From Psychrobacter sp. NZS113 (lineage in GTDB: Bacteria > Pseudomonadota > Gammaproteobacteria > Pseudomonadales > Moraxellaceae), in contig NZ_JADYWL010000004.1 in assembly GCF_015864825.1 (NCBI RefSeq), forward strand, positions 124,001 through 188,000: a DNA stretch of 64,000 bases, given 5' to 3'. Positions 17,842 to 28,216 of the stretch are shown in pieces; the first letter of the stretch is position 1; each line of letters starts with the position of its first letter. Made by a program: the position numbers and the translations under genes. The notes beneath the pieces are model-generated. The model was not told the DNA's origin and did not search any database. It saw only the letters and a list, made by a program, of their open reading frames with translations.

Positions 17842-20800
17842 ATGTTTTCAAGGTTTTTTCATCTTATCTATAACCCAAGAGTGCTATTGGCCTTGGGTAT
17901 CATAGTCGCCTTAGTCTTGCTATACGACTACGTCCCTATCAAAACCTTTTTCATTATTATTGGCGTCCTAATCACCTTTACGGTGTTAGGAGCGCTTGCC
18001 TACTATCTGTGGAAGAAGCGTAAAAAAGCCTCAGATGAGCTGGCAAATTTGGTAGAAGATAATGGCGGTGAGGGTACCATTGAAAATGGCACTCCTACAG
18101 CCAAAGATGAAAACACCCAAGAAGTACAAGCGCTACGTCAGCAAATGCAAGATGCGATCAAAACCATTCGCAAATCAAAGATCGGTGATCAAACGGGCAA
18201 AGCAGCATTGTATGAATTGCCTTGGTATATGGTCATTGGTAATCCAGCAGCAGGTAAAAGCTCAGCCGTACTGCATTCTGGCTTAAAATTCCCATTTATG
18301 GAGCAAACCAACAAGCTGTCTGTCAAAGGGGTCGGCGGTACACGTAACTGTGATTGGTTCTTTTCAACTGAAGGAATCTTACTTGATACTGCAGGGCGCT
18401 ATTCTGTTTATGAAGAAGATCGCTCAGAATGGCTGTCGTTTTTAAGCCTACTCAAAAAGAACCGTCCTAAAGCACCGATTAACGGCATTATTATCGCTGT
18501 TAGTATCGCTGAATTGACCAAAAACGACCCAAACTATGCATTAGATTTGGCCAAAAACTTACGTAGCCGTGTCCAAGATTTGACTGAGCAGCTAGAAGTC
18601 TATGCACCGGTTTACGTCGTCTTTACCAAGATGGATTTAATCTCGGGCTTTCGTGACTTCTTTAATGACTATGAGCAAGAGGAGCGTAATCAAGTATGGG
18701 GTGCGACCATCCCCTACCCTGAAGATCCAGATAACATCAACATGACCGATGTATTCGAAGAGCATTTTGGCATATTGGTAAATGGTCTAAAGGATTTGAG
18801 TACAACGAAATTATCTTTACGTCATCAGCGGACCGTATCTCCTAGCTTGATGACATTTCCTATGGAGTTTCAGTCATTACGCCCAATGATACGAACACTG
18901 ATGCATGCTCTGTTTGAGGACAACCCTTTTCAGTTTAAACCTATCCTTCGTGGGTTTTACTTTACGAGCGCATTGCAAGAGGGACAAGTTAGCAGTCAAA
19001 TGACGCTGCAAATGATGCAGAATTACGACTTACGTCCACCTGCTATCCCGCTCAATGCGCAGCAAGAGGCTGCAGACAAGCCTTATTTTTTACAAGACCT
19101 ATTTTCAAAAGTTATTTTAAAAGACAAGCATTTGGTCAAGCAGCACAAAAACCGTAATAGACGCAGTCACCGTGCGATTGCAACCTTAGCAGCTGTCGTA
19201 ACACTATGCGCGGCAGCTGGTCTATGGACGTGGTCTTATGCCAACAACAAACAGCTCACTGAACGCGTCGTGGCTGACTTACAACAAGTCGCAGCGCTAC
19301 AAAAGAACGCTAATGGCGACCTACAGTCTCAGCTTGAGTCGCTTAATATCTTACAAAGCAGAATAGAGCAACTTGAGGGTTATGAAGAAGACAAGCCGCT
19401 ATCTTTGAGATTTGGTCTGTATCAAGGTGACAAACTCAAAGACAAACTGCTAGCAGAGTACTACAACGGTATCAGCATTATCGTCTTGGCACCCACCAAA
19501 CAAAACATAGAACAGTTTTTGACCGAGGTGAACACCAATACTGACCAGCTAGAAGTGCGTACAGAGGACTCAACCACTGACGATGCCGCTGAAGCCGCGA
19601 CTAATGATGCCTACATTCAGTCAGATCCTACGGATGTTGAAGATGCTTACAATGCCCTCAAAGCCTACCTCATGCTTGGCAATCATGACAACTTAGAGAC
19701 CAGTCACTTGAGTGATCAGATGACACGATTTTGGCGTAACTGGCTTGAAGCCAATCGTGCAGATATGCCACGTGACAAAATGATTCGCCAAGCTGAGCGT
19801 ATCTTGAGTTTCACACTGTCTCATGCCGATGACCCTGCCTTTCCACTCATCCAAAATGATTTGGGTTTGGTAGACAAAACACGTACCAATCTATCGAAAG
19901 TCAGCAAAGGTCAACCTGCTCGTGATCGTGTCTACTCTGAAATTAAAATGCGCTCCTCTGCCCGCTTCCCATCCGTTACCGTTGCCCAAATTACGCAAGA
20001 CACCAACAGTGAAGCGCTACTGGGCAGCTACGTGATTTCGGGTACTTTTACCAAGCAAGCATGGGACTCTTTTGTCAGTGATGAGATAGACAAAGCCGCT
20101 ACTACTAGAGTGGTAGCAGATGACTGGGTGCTAGCAACCAGCAGCCAGAATGATCTTACATTAACAGGCAGTCCTGAACAGATTCGACAATATTTGGTCA
20201 ACCGTTATAAGCAAGAGTACATCAGCGAGTGGAAACGGTTTTTATCGCAAGTATATGTTCGTGATAGCAAAGGATTCGATGACCATGCTGTGCTGTTGAA
20301 TCAGCTGTCTAACCCCACAGAGTCACCATTAAAGACACTGTTTGAGACCGTCGATCGTCAGACACAATGGGATAATCAGGCAGCCAATCCAGCAGCAGCC
20401 AATGGTGGCCAATCTCGTCGCTCATTTGTCAATTGGTTTAAGCAGACCATACTGCGTCAAAGCCCTGCGGAGCTGCGACAGGCAGAAGCAGCGCTAGGCA
20501 ACAATGGTAGCACCAGTAACGCAGCGACCCCTACAGCACAAGCACCATCAGGGGTAATTGCTCAAGAGTTCTCTTCTATACATGCCTTGGTAACACCAAG
20601 AGAAGACAATCAAGACCTATCGCTATTGGACAACTATTTGGCGAGTTTAGGTGATGTTAGAACGCGCTTTAATAATATTGCTCGTAGTGATGATATCGGT
20701 CCTGATGCTCTGTTATTTGCTTCGCAGACCCTCAGCCCTGACGGTTCAGAGTTGACCAAATCTCTACAGATTTTGGACGAGCAGATACTCAGCCAAGCCA

Positions 20801-21891
20801 ACTCTGAAATCAAAAAACTCGTTCGACCGTTATTAAGTGAGCCACTAACTCGCTCATTTAATATGCTATTGACGCCCACTAAAGCGGAGATTAATAAAGT
20901 CTGGAAAGCACAAGTACGTAAGCCTTTCCTCGATAATTTAGAAAAGAAATATCCATTTACTGCCAATGCAAATTTAGAGGCAACACCCGCAGAGATTGGT
21001 CAGTTCTTTGGTGAAGACGGCTATGTGGCAAAATTCGTCAACGAGACGTTGTCGCCCTTTATCATTCGCCGTGGTGACCAAATCTCTAGTAAGATTTGGA
21101 ATGGTGCAGGCCTAGGCCTTAACCCAAAATTTGTCGCTGATTTTGGCCGTTACTTTACTAACTATACGGGTAGCAATACTTCTGGAACGACAGGTGCCGC
21201 TGGCAATGGTGGCTCTACTAATCAAACTACTTTCCAAATCATGCCACTACCCGTCAGCGGCTTGACCGAGTATACGATTGTGGTTGATGGTCAGCAGCTA
21301 CGCTACCGCATGGGTACCCAAGCTTGGACGACCTTTGTATGGCCGAACCCAAGCAGCCAGCCTGGTGCGAGCATTCGAGCTAAGGACTATGATGGCAGAG
21401 ACTTTACCGTCTTTGAAGAAGCTGGTAGCTTCGGTGTAGAACGCCTCATCAATAGTGCAAGACGTACTGAACTTGGCGACGATATCTTTGAGATGGCTTG
21501 GTCAGGTGACGGCATCACTATCTCTGTACGCTTTAGAATCATTAGTGGTAATAGCAGCAATGCTACTCAGGGTCGCTCTACCAATCCATTTAATGGTATG
21601 AAATTACCCGATGAGATTATCGCTCTTGGGGTCACACGTACGGCAGCCCCTATTGCTGATAGCAATGCTGCCAATAATAGTACGCCTACCAATGGTTCAA
21701 CAACCAACACGACAACGCCAAGTGGTGGGCAGAATAATACACCATCTACGACGCCATCCAACGCCTTGAACTTGACGCCTACTACTGATACCAATGATGC
21801 TAGTAATGCGCAAACTGATAGCCCTGTTGCGAATAACACCTCTACGGATAATGACTCAGCCGAAGCAGAAACTCAGGAGCAAGCCCCATGA
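17842..21891 (+). CDS. tssM: T6SS inner-membrane protein TssM (IcmF family)
   Basis: A 1349-residue protein, the large core of the membrane complex. Two spans lie near the N-terminus (about 10-28 and 33-55), then a cytoplasmic NTPase-like domain with Walker A GNPAAGKSS from residue 133 and the LLDTAGRY switch, and a third span at about 450-470; the remaining 880 residues are periplasmic and bind TssJ. The last 80 residues are an Asn/Thr/Ser-rich tail (repeated TNTTT, NNTPST), longer than usual. It overlaps tagF by ATGA, so translation is coupled. Confidence 0.95.
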   Translation: MFSRFFHLIYNPRVLLALGIIVALVLLYDYVPIKTFFIIIGVLITFTVLGALAYYLWKKRKKASDELANLVEDNGGEGTIENGTPTAKDENTQEVQALRQQMQDAIKTIRKSKIGDQTGKAALYELPWYMVIGNPAAGKSSAVLHSGLKFPFMEQTNKLSVKGVGGTRNCDWFFSTEGILLDTAGRYSVYEEDRSEWLSFLSLLKKNRPKAPINGIIIAVSIAELTKNDPNYALDLAKNLRSRVQDLTEQLEVYAPVYVVFTKMDLISGFRDFFNDYEQEERNQVWGATIPYPEDPDNINMTDVFEEHFGILVNGLKDLSTTKLSLRHQRTVSPSLMTFPMEFQSLRPMIRTLMHALFEDNPFQFKPILRGFYFTSALQEGQVSSQMTLQMMQNYDLRPPAIPLNAQQEAADKPYFLQDLFSKVILKDKHLVKQHKNRNRRSHRAIATLAAVVTLCAAAGLWTWSYANNKQLTERVVADLQQVAALQKNANGDLQSQLESLNILQSRIEQLEGYEEDKPLSLRFGLYQGDKLKDKLLAEYYNGISIIVLAPTKQNIEQFLTEVNTNTDQLEVRTEDSTTDDAAEAATNDAYIQSDPTDVEDAYNALKAYLMLGNHDNLETSHLSDQMTRFWRNWLEANRADMPRDKMIRQAERILSFTLSHADDPAFPLIQNDLGLVDKTRTNLSKVSKGQPARDRVYSEIKMRSSARFPSVTVAQITQDTNSEALLGSYVISGTFTKQAWDSFVSDEIDKAATTRVVADDWVLATSSQNDLTLTGSPEQIRQYLVNRYKQEYISEWKRFLSQVYVRDSKGFDDHAVLLNQLSNPTESPLKTLFETVDRQTQWDNQAANPAAANGGQSRRSFVNWFKQTILRQSPAELRQAEAALGNNGSTSNAATPTAQAPSGVIAQEFSSIHALVTPREDNQDLSLLDNYLASLGDVRTRFNNIARSDDIGPDALLFASQTLSPDGSELTKSLQILDEQILSQANSEIKKLVRPLLSEPLTRSFNMLLTPTKAEINKVWKAQVRKPFLDNLEKKYPFTANANLEATPAEIGQFFGEDGYVAKFVNETLSPFIIRRGDQISSKIWNGAGLGLNPKFVADFGRYFTNYTGSNTSGTTGAAGNGGSTNQTTFQIMPLPVSGLTEYTIVVDGQQLRYRMGTQAWTTFVWPNPSSQPGASIRAKDYDGRDFTVFEEAGSFGVERLINSARRTELGDDIFEMAWSGDGITISVRFRIISGNSSNATQGRSTNPFNGMKLPDEIIALGVTRTAAPIADSNAANNSTPTNGSTTNTTTPSGGQNNTPSTTPSNALNLTPTTDTNDASNAQTDSPVANNTSTDNDSAEAETQEQAP

Positions 21892-22868
21892 CTCCTGAAT
21901 CTTTACCTTTAGTATATTTTGGCAAGCTGCCTGCACGCGGAGACTTTGTGCGGGCACGTGCTCATATCTCAGAGACCAACGCGATTGACGAGTGGGTCAG
22001 TAAAGCCCTAGCAAGCTCGGAAACACTATTCAGTGACAGATTAGTAGACAAGACAACGACCAATAAAACGGCTTTTTTAAACTTTAGTCATGTGGATACC
22101 AGAACCAATGAAATTATCACTGGCGTCTTGATTCCCAGTCATGATAGTAGTGAGAGAAACTATCCGTTGGTAGGCTTCGGTGTACTACATATCGACAAAC
22201 CCAAGAGTTGGATGAATTATTTGCCCATTAAGTCTGCTAGCATTTGGAATGAGACTTACGAAATTATAAGCATAGCCAAGTCTAAGACAGACAGCACTGA
22301 CTTGATGGAATATCTCGGTCATAGCCAGCTCACGATTGACAATAATGCCAGTACGCACTATTACGATTTTATCAATACCACGACTCTACACGATATCGCC
22401 ATATTGATGAAAATCGACAAGTCGCAATTGATACAGCAAATTATCGCGACTGGATTGTTGTTTTTACCGACATTCACGAAAGGCTTTCATGGTCTGAACA
22501 AGGCTATCTGTTGGTCACTCACTTCTGATAGAGCTGCCTCGATAAATATGGCTACTTTTTGGCATGATTTGATCAGTGGGTTTTACCAACCACATCAACT
22601 CTATCTGAACACCTATCTCTACCGTGCTTCTAATTGCTATCGTCTGCTACTGAGCTTTACGAAACCTGACGGGCATATACTCAGTCAAATATCGGAGAGT
22701 GAGGACAGCTACCCTGAAGGCTGGGTTGTCATCGCTGATAGTGACTGGACACAAGGATATATTGAAGAAGATATCGGTCTGACCCGCTTCAATAAAGTCT
22801 TGTTACAAGACAGTCTCTACCTGTATGATACTAGGCAATTGTTTAAAAAAACCTTTTTGGCACAATGA
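21888..22868 (+). CDS. tagF: T6SS-associated protein TagF
   Basis: A 326-residue protein opening with VYFGKLPARGDFVRARA, the TagF signature; SERNYPLVGFGVL and the WHDLISGFYQP region follow. TagF is a cytoplasmic post-translational repressor of T6SS assembly in Pseudomonas, where the Fha/PpkA phosphorylation branch opposes it. Here no PppA phosphatase fusion, kinase or Fha gene is nearby. The start codon overlaps the tssM stop by four bases. Confidence 0.9.
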   Translation: MTPESLPLVYFGKLPARGDFVRARAHISETNAIDEWVSKALASSETLFSDRLVDKTTTNKTAFLNFSHVDTRTNEIITGVLIPSHDSSERNYPLVGFGVLHIDKPKSWMNYLPIKSASIWNETYEIISIAKSKTDSTDLMEYLGHSQLTIDNNASTHYYDFINTTTLHDIAILMKIDKSQLIQQIIATGLLFLPTFTKGFHGLNKAICWSLTSDRAASINMATFWHDLISGFYQPHQLYLNTYLYRASNCYRLLLSFTKPDGHILSQISESEDSYPEGWVVIADSDWTQGYIEEDIGLTRFNKVLLQDSLYLYDTRQLFKKTFLAQ

Positions 22869-22953
22869 TGATTCATGATTAACTGATGACCGTGTATGTC
22901 AGGCCTCTGTATTTAATAACTGCTCAATAATATAAAGATTAAAAGGCACTTCA

Positions 22954-23760
22954 ATGAAAGTCCTCTCCAAAATATTACCATCTAAGCTTGCTGGTCACTC
23001 CAAAAAACTGTTATTAGTGTCCGCGATGATATTTCCTATCAGTGCGGCTGTCTTTGCAGCTCAAGACTCGCCTGTCGTCATCAAAGGGGTGGTCGCGACC
23101 AGCTCAGACAAGCAGCAGCTTCTCGAAAAACTAAAAGCACAATATCCCAATAAAACGGTCAGAGACGAGATCGAAGTGCGCTCGAATATTAGTATACCGA
23201 CTAATTGGCAACAGGTAGCCACTGCTATTATCGATAGCGACATCTCTAATATTAGCCAAGGTCGTATCGATATCCATGGTACGACCATTAGCTTACATGG
23301 CAAAGTAAGCAGTCTTGAACAAAAACAAGCGATCCAAAATCGCATTCATACCCGTCTAACCGACCTCTATCAATTGGACAACCAACTGGTCGTCGTAGAG
23401 GGGGAACAACGTCTCCTCGACGATACCTTAGGCAATCGTATCGTTGAGTTTGAATCAGGTAGCACCACACTAACACCCATGGGGCTTGGTATTTTGGACG
23501 ATATGGCAGGCGTGTTACAGCGAGTCGGTGATAAGCCCGTGACCATCACTGGACATACGGATAATGTCGGCAACCCAAGTTCGAACTTGGTGTTATCAAA
23601 TAAGCGTGCCGAAGCGGTCAAACAATACCTCATCGGTCGAAACATCAGTGCAGCACGTCTCAGCACTACGGGTAAAGGGGACGCAGACCCCATCGCTAGT
23701 AATGACAATGAAGAAGGACGTACTCGTAATCGCCGTATCGAATTTACCCTCGCTGAATAA
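22954..23760 (+). CDS. OmpA-family peptidoglycan-binding protein of the T6SS locus (TagN-like)
   Basis: A 268-residue protein with a signal peptide cleaved after about AVFA (residue 35). Residues 60-140 have a BON-like pattern (GRIDIHGTTISLHGKVSS and later). The C-terminal 110 residues are an OmpA domain: VEFESGSTTLTPMG, TGHTDNVGNPSSNLVLSNKR and GRTRNRRIEF carry the Asp and Arg that hold diaminopimelate. Since TssL lacks such a domain, this protein probably anchors the T6SS to the wall. It lies 85 bp after tagF and 97 bp before vgrG in the same orientation. Confidence 0.85.
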   Translation: MKVLSKILPSKLAGHSKKLLLVSAMIFPISAAVFAAQDSPVVIKGVVATSSDKQQLLEKLKAQYPNKTVRDEIEVRSNISIPTNWQQVATAIIDSDISNISQGRIDIHGTTISLHGKVSSLEQKQAIQNRIHTRLTDLYQLDNQLVVVEGEQRLLDDTLGNRIVEFESGSTTLTPMGLGILDDMAGVLQRVGDKPVTITGHTDNVGNPSSNLVLSNKRAEAVKQYLIGRNISAARLSTTGKGDADPIASNDNEEGRTRNRRIEFTLAE

Positions 23761-23857
23761 CACGGCTGTACGCGTGATAATGGCAGACAAGCACTTATGT
23801 TTTGATGCCAGCGCTCAAAAAACATGATGCCATTGCGCAAAGAATAGGGACATAACT

Positions 23858-26554
23858 ATGTTACGCTTGACCAATACTGTACTTCCCATGCATCCTGACA
23901 GACTCTATGCCAGTGAAGGCAGTACACAAGCTCCCTATGCGAGTGCTCAGCAGGACATCAATGACCATAAAGCGTGGCAGAATAAGCTGATTCAAGCATC
24001 TTCTGAAGATGATATCGTTGCCCAGCTAAACCCCAATGGGAATGAGCAATATCAGCAGCACGGTATCGACACTTACCTGCTTCAAGTCTATATTCATGAG
24101 CGTCACCATCCGCCATTTACATCGCTTACTTACTTAATCGGCACTCCGCTTACCTTGAGATTTGATACCCCGAGCGGTCTAAACTATCGTCATTTATACC
24201 TGACGGCCGTACATCAATTGGATCACGATGGCAGCTATGGTTATTATCGTCTGCTCGCACAGCCCATTACTTATCGCCTGCATCAGCATCCACGCTGTCA
24301 TATAGATACTGACTTATCCGTACAAGCAATGGTGGCAGAACGCACTGCTACTTTAGAGATAGAGACCGTCGATGATAGTAGCAGTGAAGACGCTACTGGC
24401 TGGACACCAGCGCGCATGACTCAGTGGCAAATCAGTGACTGGACACATATTCGTGAGCGGCTTGCACGTCAAGGACTGACAGCCTATCTGCGACATGAGC
24501 AAACGGATGAACATTGCCCGCCTAAGCTCATTATCACCACAGCCTATCCAAGCGATAGCGATGGCATTAGCGCAAACATTGGTGCGATACGCTACCAGCA
24601 AGTATTACACGACCGCGTACATGCACCAGTATTGGCACTGAGTGAGCAAATCATCACTCAGCCAAGCTCCGTGACAATGCAACGCTTTAACAGTGCGAGT
24701 GTTGCACACCCTACTCAGTCCGCTGATATTGCTACCAATAACGATCAAGAGAATGGTCAAGAGGACAATCAAGCAAATAGCCAATCACTCACGCTAGATA
24801 CCCCTGCTGCGTTTGCCCCAGTGACCGATACCGATACCGTCGACGAAGCGACTGTCATAGCAAACAGTCATCACAGCCATCACAGCGTCTATCATGCACT
24901 TGCTCATGCCACTGATTTGAATGTTGCCGATACATTTATATTGGTTGATCACAACCATCTTAATCAGCACTATCGTGCGACCCATATCGTACATTTGGCA
25001 CGTAACAGTCTGGCACATGTGACAGGACTGACCATAAGTCGTCGCCACCATGAGCGTCATGCCTCAACACTAGAATCAGGCATTCACTTAACCCAACTGC
25101 GTCTGATTACCGCAGACACGCCGTGGGTCGGTAGTTTATATAGCAAACGCGTGCTACCGCCAATGACAGGTATCACAGATGCTCAAAGCGATACCGACAG
25201 TCGCAATCATATGACACCTACTAAGAGCTATCTGCTTGATAGCCCTGCACAACCTATCAATCGATTAGAAGCTCAAGCAGGTGCCAACTATGGCAGTCAC
25301 TTCACTCATAGAACTGACGACCAGACCCTGATGCAATCTATCGGTGATGGTGAGCACTTAATCAATACTGGTAGCTTATTATCTAGCACGCGCCCTAGCC
25401 TATTTGTTACGGACAATGAGCAAGCTGTTGAGAGTGGCTATCGCAATACAGACAATGGACTATCAGAATGGATCAGCGATCATAGAGATGAGCAAGCGTA
25501 CTCACAGCTGAACGTCGATGATGGTCAAGTAGCTGCCACACTCAAGATGGGGATTATCAATGCTGAGGGTGATGGCGCCAGTAGTAAACGTCAAGGTATC
25601 AATGCCAATACCAGTGCACAAATCAATATCAAGTCAGGCGAAGCCTTAGTATTCTCCACCCAGCCGCAAACTCATGCACAATCTGAGCAGCATAACTATC
25701 AACAGCACACCCCTACTCTGACCCAAACGGCGTTGGGCGGTCAGCATCTGGCCGAGCGCTTAACACAATTGGCAACGGGACTGGGACGTCATATCAATGA
25801 CCACAAAGCGATTAAGACTCAGTTAGAAAACATCGCAGAGGAACAGCAAACCAAAACCCATCAACAAGCACCCTATACGCTGATAGATAGCGCTGCTGAT
25901 ACCAGCTATGTCAGTGACGATACGCTGATTCAGCGATCGATGAGTGAGATGATAACCACCACTCAGCAAGATATGATGGTGAGTAGTGGTGATGGTCATC
26001 ATCAGGTCAGTAGTGAGTCTTTGACAATGGTCGCTGATGGTCAGTTTAGTATGACAAATAGTAAGGACAATATCATGCTGTCTGCGCATACAGGGAAGCT
26101 TGAGGCAACGGCGAAGCAAGATGTGAATATGTCATCTTCAACTAAAGAAGTTGAGATAGTGGCAACGAATAAGATTACGCTAACGGCGGGCGGTGCGAAT
26201 ATCACGCTAGATGGCGGTGATATTACGATTGCGGCGATGCAGTTTACGGAGAAGGCTGGTAAGCATAGTCGTGATAGCGGCGGGATGGATGGAAAATTCG
26301 TTTCAGGATTACCTTCCAACATTTTAGCTGAGCCGCCAACATTCATTGAACTAAATTATCTATACGATGATGATACACCTGTTAGCCAAGCCCCCTATCG
26401 CGTAGAGTTCGCTGATGGCTCTGTAAGAGAAGGTACTTTAGATGACAATGGCTTCGCCCGTTTAGAAGGTGTACCAAAGGGTCAAGCGAACGTTTACTAC
26501 GGTGAAGATCCCGCTGACTTTGTGCCAGATACTGATTTGGAAGATGAGATATGA
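23858..26554 (+). CDS. vgrG: Divergent VgrG (TssI) spike protein with DUF2345 and C-terminal extension
   Basis: An 898-residue spike. The gp27-like part (about 40-230) is recognisable: LTLRFDTPSGLNYRHLYLTAV, then YYRLLAQPITYRLHQHPRC. Residues 270-340 form an Asn/Gln-rich linker. At about 470-520 the segment GSHFTHRTDDQTLMQSIGDG aligns only weakly with the normal gp5 OB-fold motif (GSQFIPRIGxEVLVxFxxGD), and the DxxGRVKVQFHWD block cannot be found. A DUF2345-like part (about 560-800) follows, with LEATAKQDVNMSSS repeats. Residues 826-885 (SQAPYRVEFADGSVREGTLD) look like a transthyretin-type adaptor. It overlaps the effector gene by ATGA. Confidence 0.85.
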   Translation: MLRLTNTVLPMHPDRLYASEGSTQAPYASAQQDINDHKAWQNKLIQASSEDDIVAQLNPNGNEQYQQHGIDTYLLQVYIHERHHPPFTSLTYLIGTPLTLRFDTPSGLNYRHLYLTAVHQLDHDGSYGYYRLLAQPITYRLHQHPRCHIDTDLSVQAMVAERTATLEIETVDDSSSEDATGWTPARMTQWQISDWTHIRERLARQGLTAYLRHEQTDEHCPPKLIITTAYPSDSDGISANIGAIRYQQVLHDRVHAPVLALSEQIITQPSSVTMQRFNSASVAHPTQSADIATNNDQENGQEDNQANSQSLTLDTPAAFAPVTDTDTVDEATVIANSHHSHHSVYHALAHATDLNVADTFILVDHNHLNQHYRATHIVHLARNSLAHVTGLTISRRHHERHASTLESGIHLTQLRLITADTPWVGSLYSKRVLPPMTGITDAQSDTDSRNHMTPTKSYLLDSPAQPINRLEAQAGANYGSHFTHRTDDQTLMQSIGDGEHLINTGSLLSSTRPSLFVTDNEQAVESGYRNTDNGLSEWISDHRDEQAYSQLNVDDGQVAATLKMGIINAEGDGASSKRQGINANTSAQINIKSGEALVFSTQPQTHAQSEQHNYQQHTPTLTQTALGGQHLAERLTQLATGLGRHINDHKAIKTQLENIAEEQQTKTHQQAPYTLIDSAADTSYVSDDTLIQRSMSEMITTTQQDMMVSSGDGHHQVSSESLTMVADGQFSMTNSKDNIMLSAHTGKLEATAKQDVNMSSSTKEVEIVATNKITLTAGGANITLDGGDITIAAMQFTEKAGKHSRDSGGMDGKFVSGLPSNILAEPPTFIELNYLYDDDTPVSQAPYRVEFADGSVREGTLDDNGFARLEGVPKGQANVYYGEDPADFVPDTDLEDEI

Positions 26555-27684
26555 GCGATCCAGTAGCACATGCCAAAAAGTATACTAATGTCCAAAAACG
26601 AAAAAATAAGGTAAACGAGCAGCCTACAGGCTGGTTTGCAGCATTACAAAAAGAAGCAGGTTCGTTTCTTACAGGTGAAAATACGTCAACTTGGGCGCTG
26701 TTTGCCGAGATTGTAATCGGTGCTGTACCTATCGCTGGGCAATTGATTGATGCTCGAGACATCATCAAAGCAGTCATGAACCTAAAAGACAAGCCTTCTG
26801 ATACCACCTTATGGTTCTTACTCATAGCAGCATTGATAGGGCTTATACCTGTCTTTGGTGATGCAGTTAAAAGTGCTATTAAAGCAATTAAGATTGGCGG
26901 TAAAAGTCCTGCTGATTTGTTTGCCTTCATCAGAAAATTTGGCAAAGGTAATGCAGAGCAAGCATTAAAAAAAGCCTTAGATGTGAGCAGGCTAAAGGGT
27001 TTACTGAATAACATCTTGACTCCTAAGTTTTTAAACAGTTTAAGCAAGTCTAACAAGCAAAAGCTGATACAGATTCAAAAGGACTTTGATCGTTTCGCTC
27101 AGCAAATCGTCAATGAGATTAATGGCTGGTCAAAGATGACACCAGCGACAGCCAGTAGCAATAGCGTAGGAGTTGGTCGGACAGCTGGTAATAAGCCGAG
27201 TACGGCACTGGCTTCAACCAATAGAAATGCTTCTGGTGAAGCGGTCAGTCATAATAGTAGCATAACGTCAACTGTCGCTAAAAAAGATCCTCCTAGAGAT
27301 GAAAAAGGGCGTTATACTTATGATCCAAACAAACCTAGAACTAATCTGACTCGACCATCAATTCGGGCAAATACTGAACGTAAAATTAGAGAACGCTATA
27401 AATTTACTGATGACGGTAAGGCTATTGACAAAATAACAGGTGAAGTTATAGAACCTCCTTTACATTACGGTCATCAATATGGTTGGGAGAATAGAAGGCT
27501 AATAGAAGCCTCTGAGGAGTTAGGCATGTCACAGAAACAGCTAAATGATTATGTTAATTCAAAACCTAATTTGTTTAAAATTGAAAACGGACCTGACAAT
27601 ATAAGCCACCGCGATGAAAAACCTGGACGTGGAGAATTAGACGATATTACCAAAGATATGAGAAGATTCTTAGAAAACAAATAG
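26551..27684 (+). CDS. Predicted T6SS cargo effector with GH-E family nuclease toxin domain
   Basis: A 377-residue protein whose start overlaps the vgrG stop, typical of VgrG cargo. The N-terminal half has two hydrophobic segments (about 48-70 and 86-110, VIGAVPIAGQLIDARDIIKA and FLLIAALIGLIPVFGDAVKS), a pre-toxin region seen in many polymorphic toxins. A polar linker (about 200-270) leads to the C-terminal toxin: LHYGHQYGWENRR, with G307-H308 and E313, and N-ISHRDE with H353. This is the pattern of the GH-E group in the HNH/EndoVII nuclease superfamily, so DNA (or RNA) cleavage is predicted. There is no PAAR or signal peptide. The downstream ankyrin gene is the likely immunity gene. Confidence 0.75.
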   Translation: MSDPVAHAKKYTNVQKRKNKVNEQPTGWFAALQKEAGSFLTGENTSTWALFAEIVIGAVPIAGQLIDARDIIKAVMNLKDKPSDTTLWFLLIAALIGLIPVFGDAVKSAIKAIKIGGKSPADLFAFIRKFGKGNAEQALKKALDVSRLKGLLNNILTPKFLNSLSKSNKQKLIQIQKDFDRFAQQIVNEINGWSKMTPATASSNSVGVGRTAGNKPSTALASTNRNASGEAVSHNSSITSTVAKKDPPRDEKGRYTYDPNKPRTNLTRPSIRANTERKIRERYKFTDDGKAIDKITGEVIEPPLHYGHQYGWENRRLIEASEELGMSQKQLNDYVNSKPNLFKIENGPDNISHRDEKPGRGELDDITKDMRRFLENK

Positions 27685-27696
27685 TGGAGATTAATT

Positions 27697-28212
27697 ATGA
27701 AACTAGAAACAATCGGAGAAAAAATCATTGGAGCTAACTGGGATGGAGATATTGCATTTCTACAACAAATGGTTAATGAAAAAAAAATTGATCCTTTACA
27801 TATTACAGAGGTAGAGTCTTGGAACTATCTTCATAGAGCAAACCTAATTAATCCATCACCAAAAGAAACCATTCAATTCTATCTGAATCAAGGTGTCCAT
27901 GTAAACGCTCAAGACTGCTATGGTATGACACCTTTACATTATGCCATGCGTGTACAAAATGTAGATGCCGCTAAGCTACTACTAGAAGCAGGTGCTGATC
28001 CCAACATTCCTGATGAAAAAAAGCTAACCCCTCTTGCCTATATCAATGGTGTGCCAGAGCAGCTTGACCTGTTAAAACTTATGCTAGATAAGGGCGGTGA
28101 CGTAAATATTAATACAGGTAATGGCACAATCTTAGAGAAAATAAAAAAATATAGATCAGACGAAGAAGAGTTTATACCAGTGATTAGGATGATGGAAAGA
28201 TACACTAAATAA
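27697..28212 (+). CDS. Ankyrin-repeat protein, probable immunity protein
   Basis: A 171-residue cytosolic protein with about three ankyrin repeats, best seen in GMTPLHYAMRVQNVDAAKLL and LEAGADPNIPDEKKLTPLAY, and a weaker third (LLKLMLDKGGDVNINTGNG). It begins 12 bp after the nuclease stop codon, with GGAG at the proper distance. Ankyrin proteins serve as immunity proteins in several polymorphic-toxin families. The role is inferred from position and fold; direct binding to the nuclease is not shown. The gene is clearly more A-rich than vgrG. Confidence 0.75.
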   Translation: MKLETIGEKIIGANWDGDIAFLQQMVNEKKIDPLHITEVESWNYLHRANLINPSPKETIQFYLNQGVHVNAQDCYGMTPLHYAMRVQNVDAAKLLLEAGADPNIPDEKKLTPLAYINGVPEQLDLLKLMLDKGGDVNINTGNGTILEKIKKYRSDEEEFIPVIRMMERYTK

Positions 28213-28216
28213 TCAA

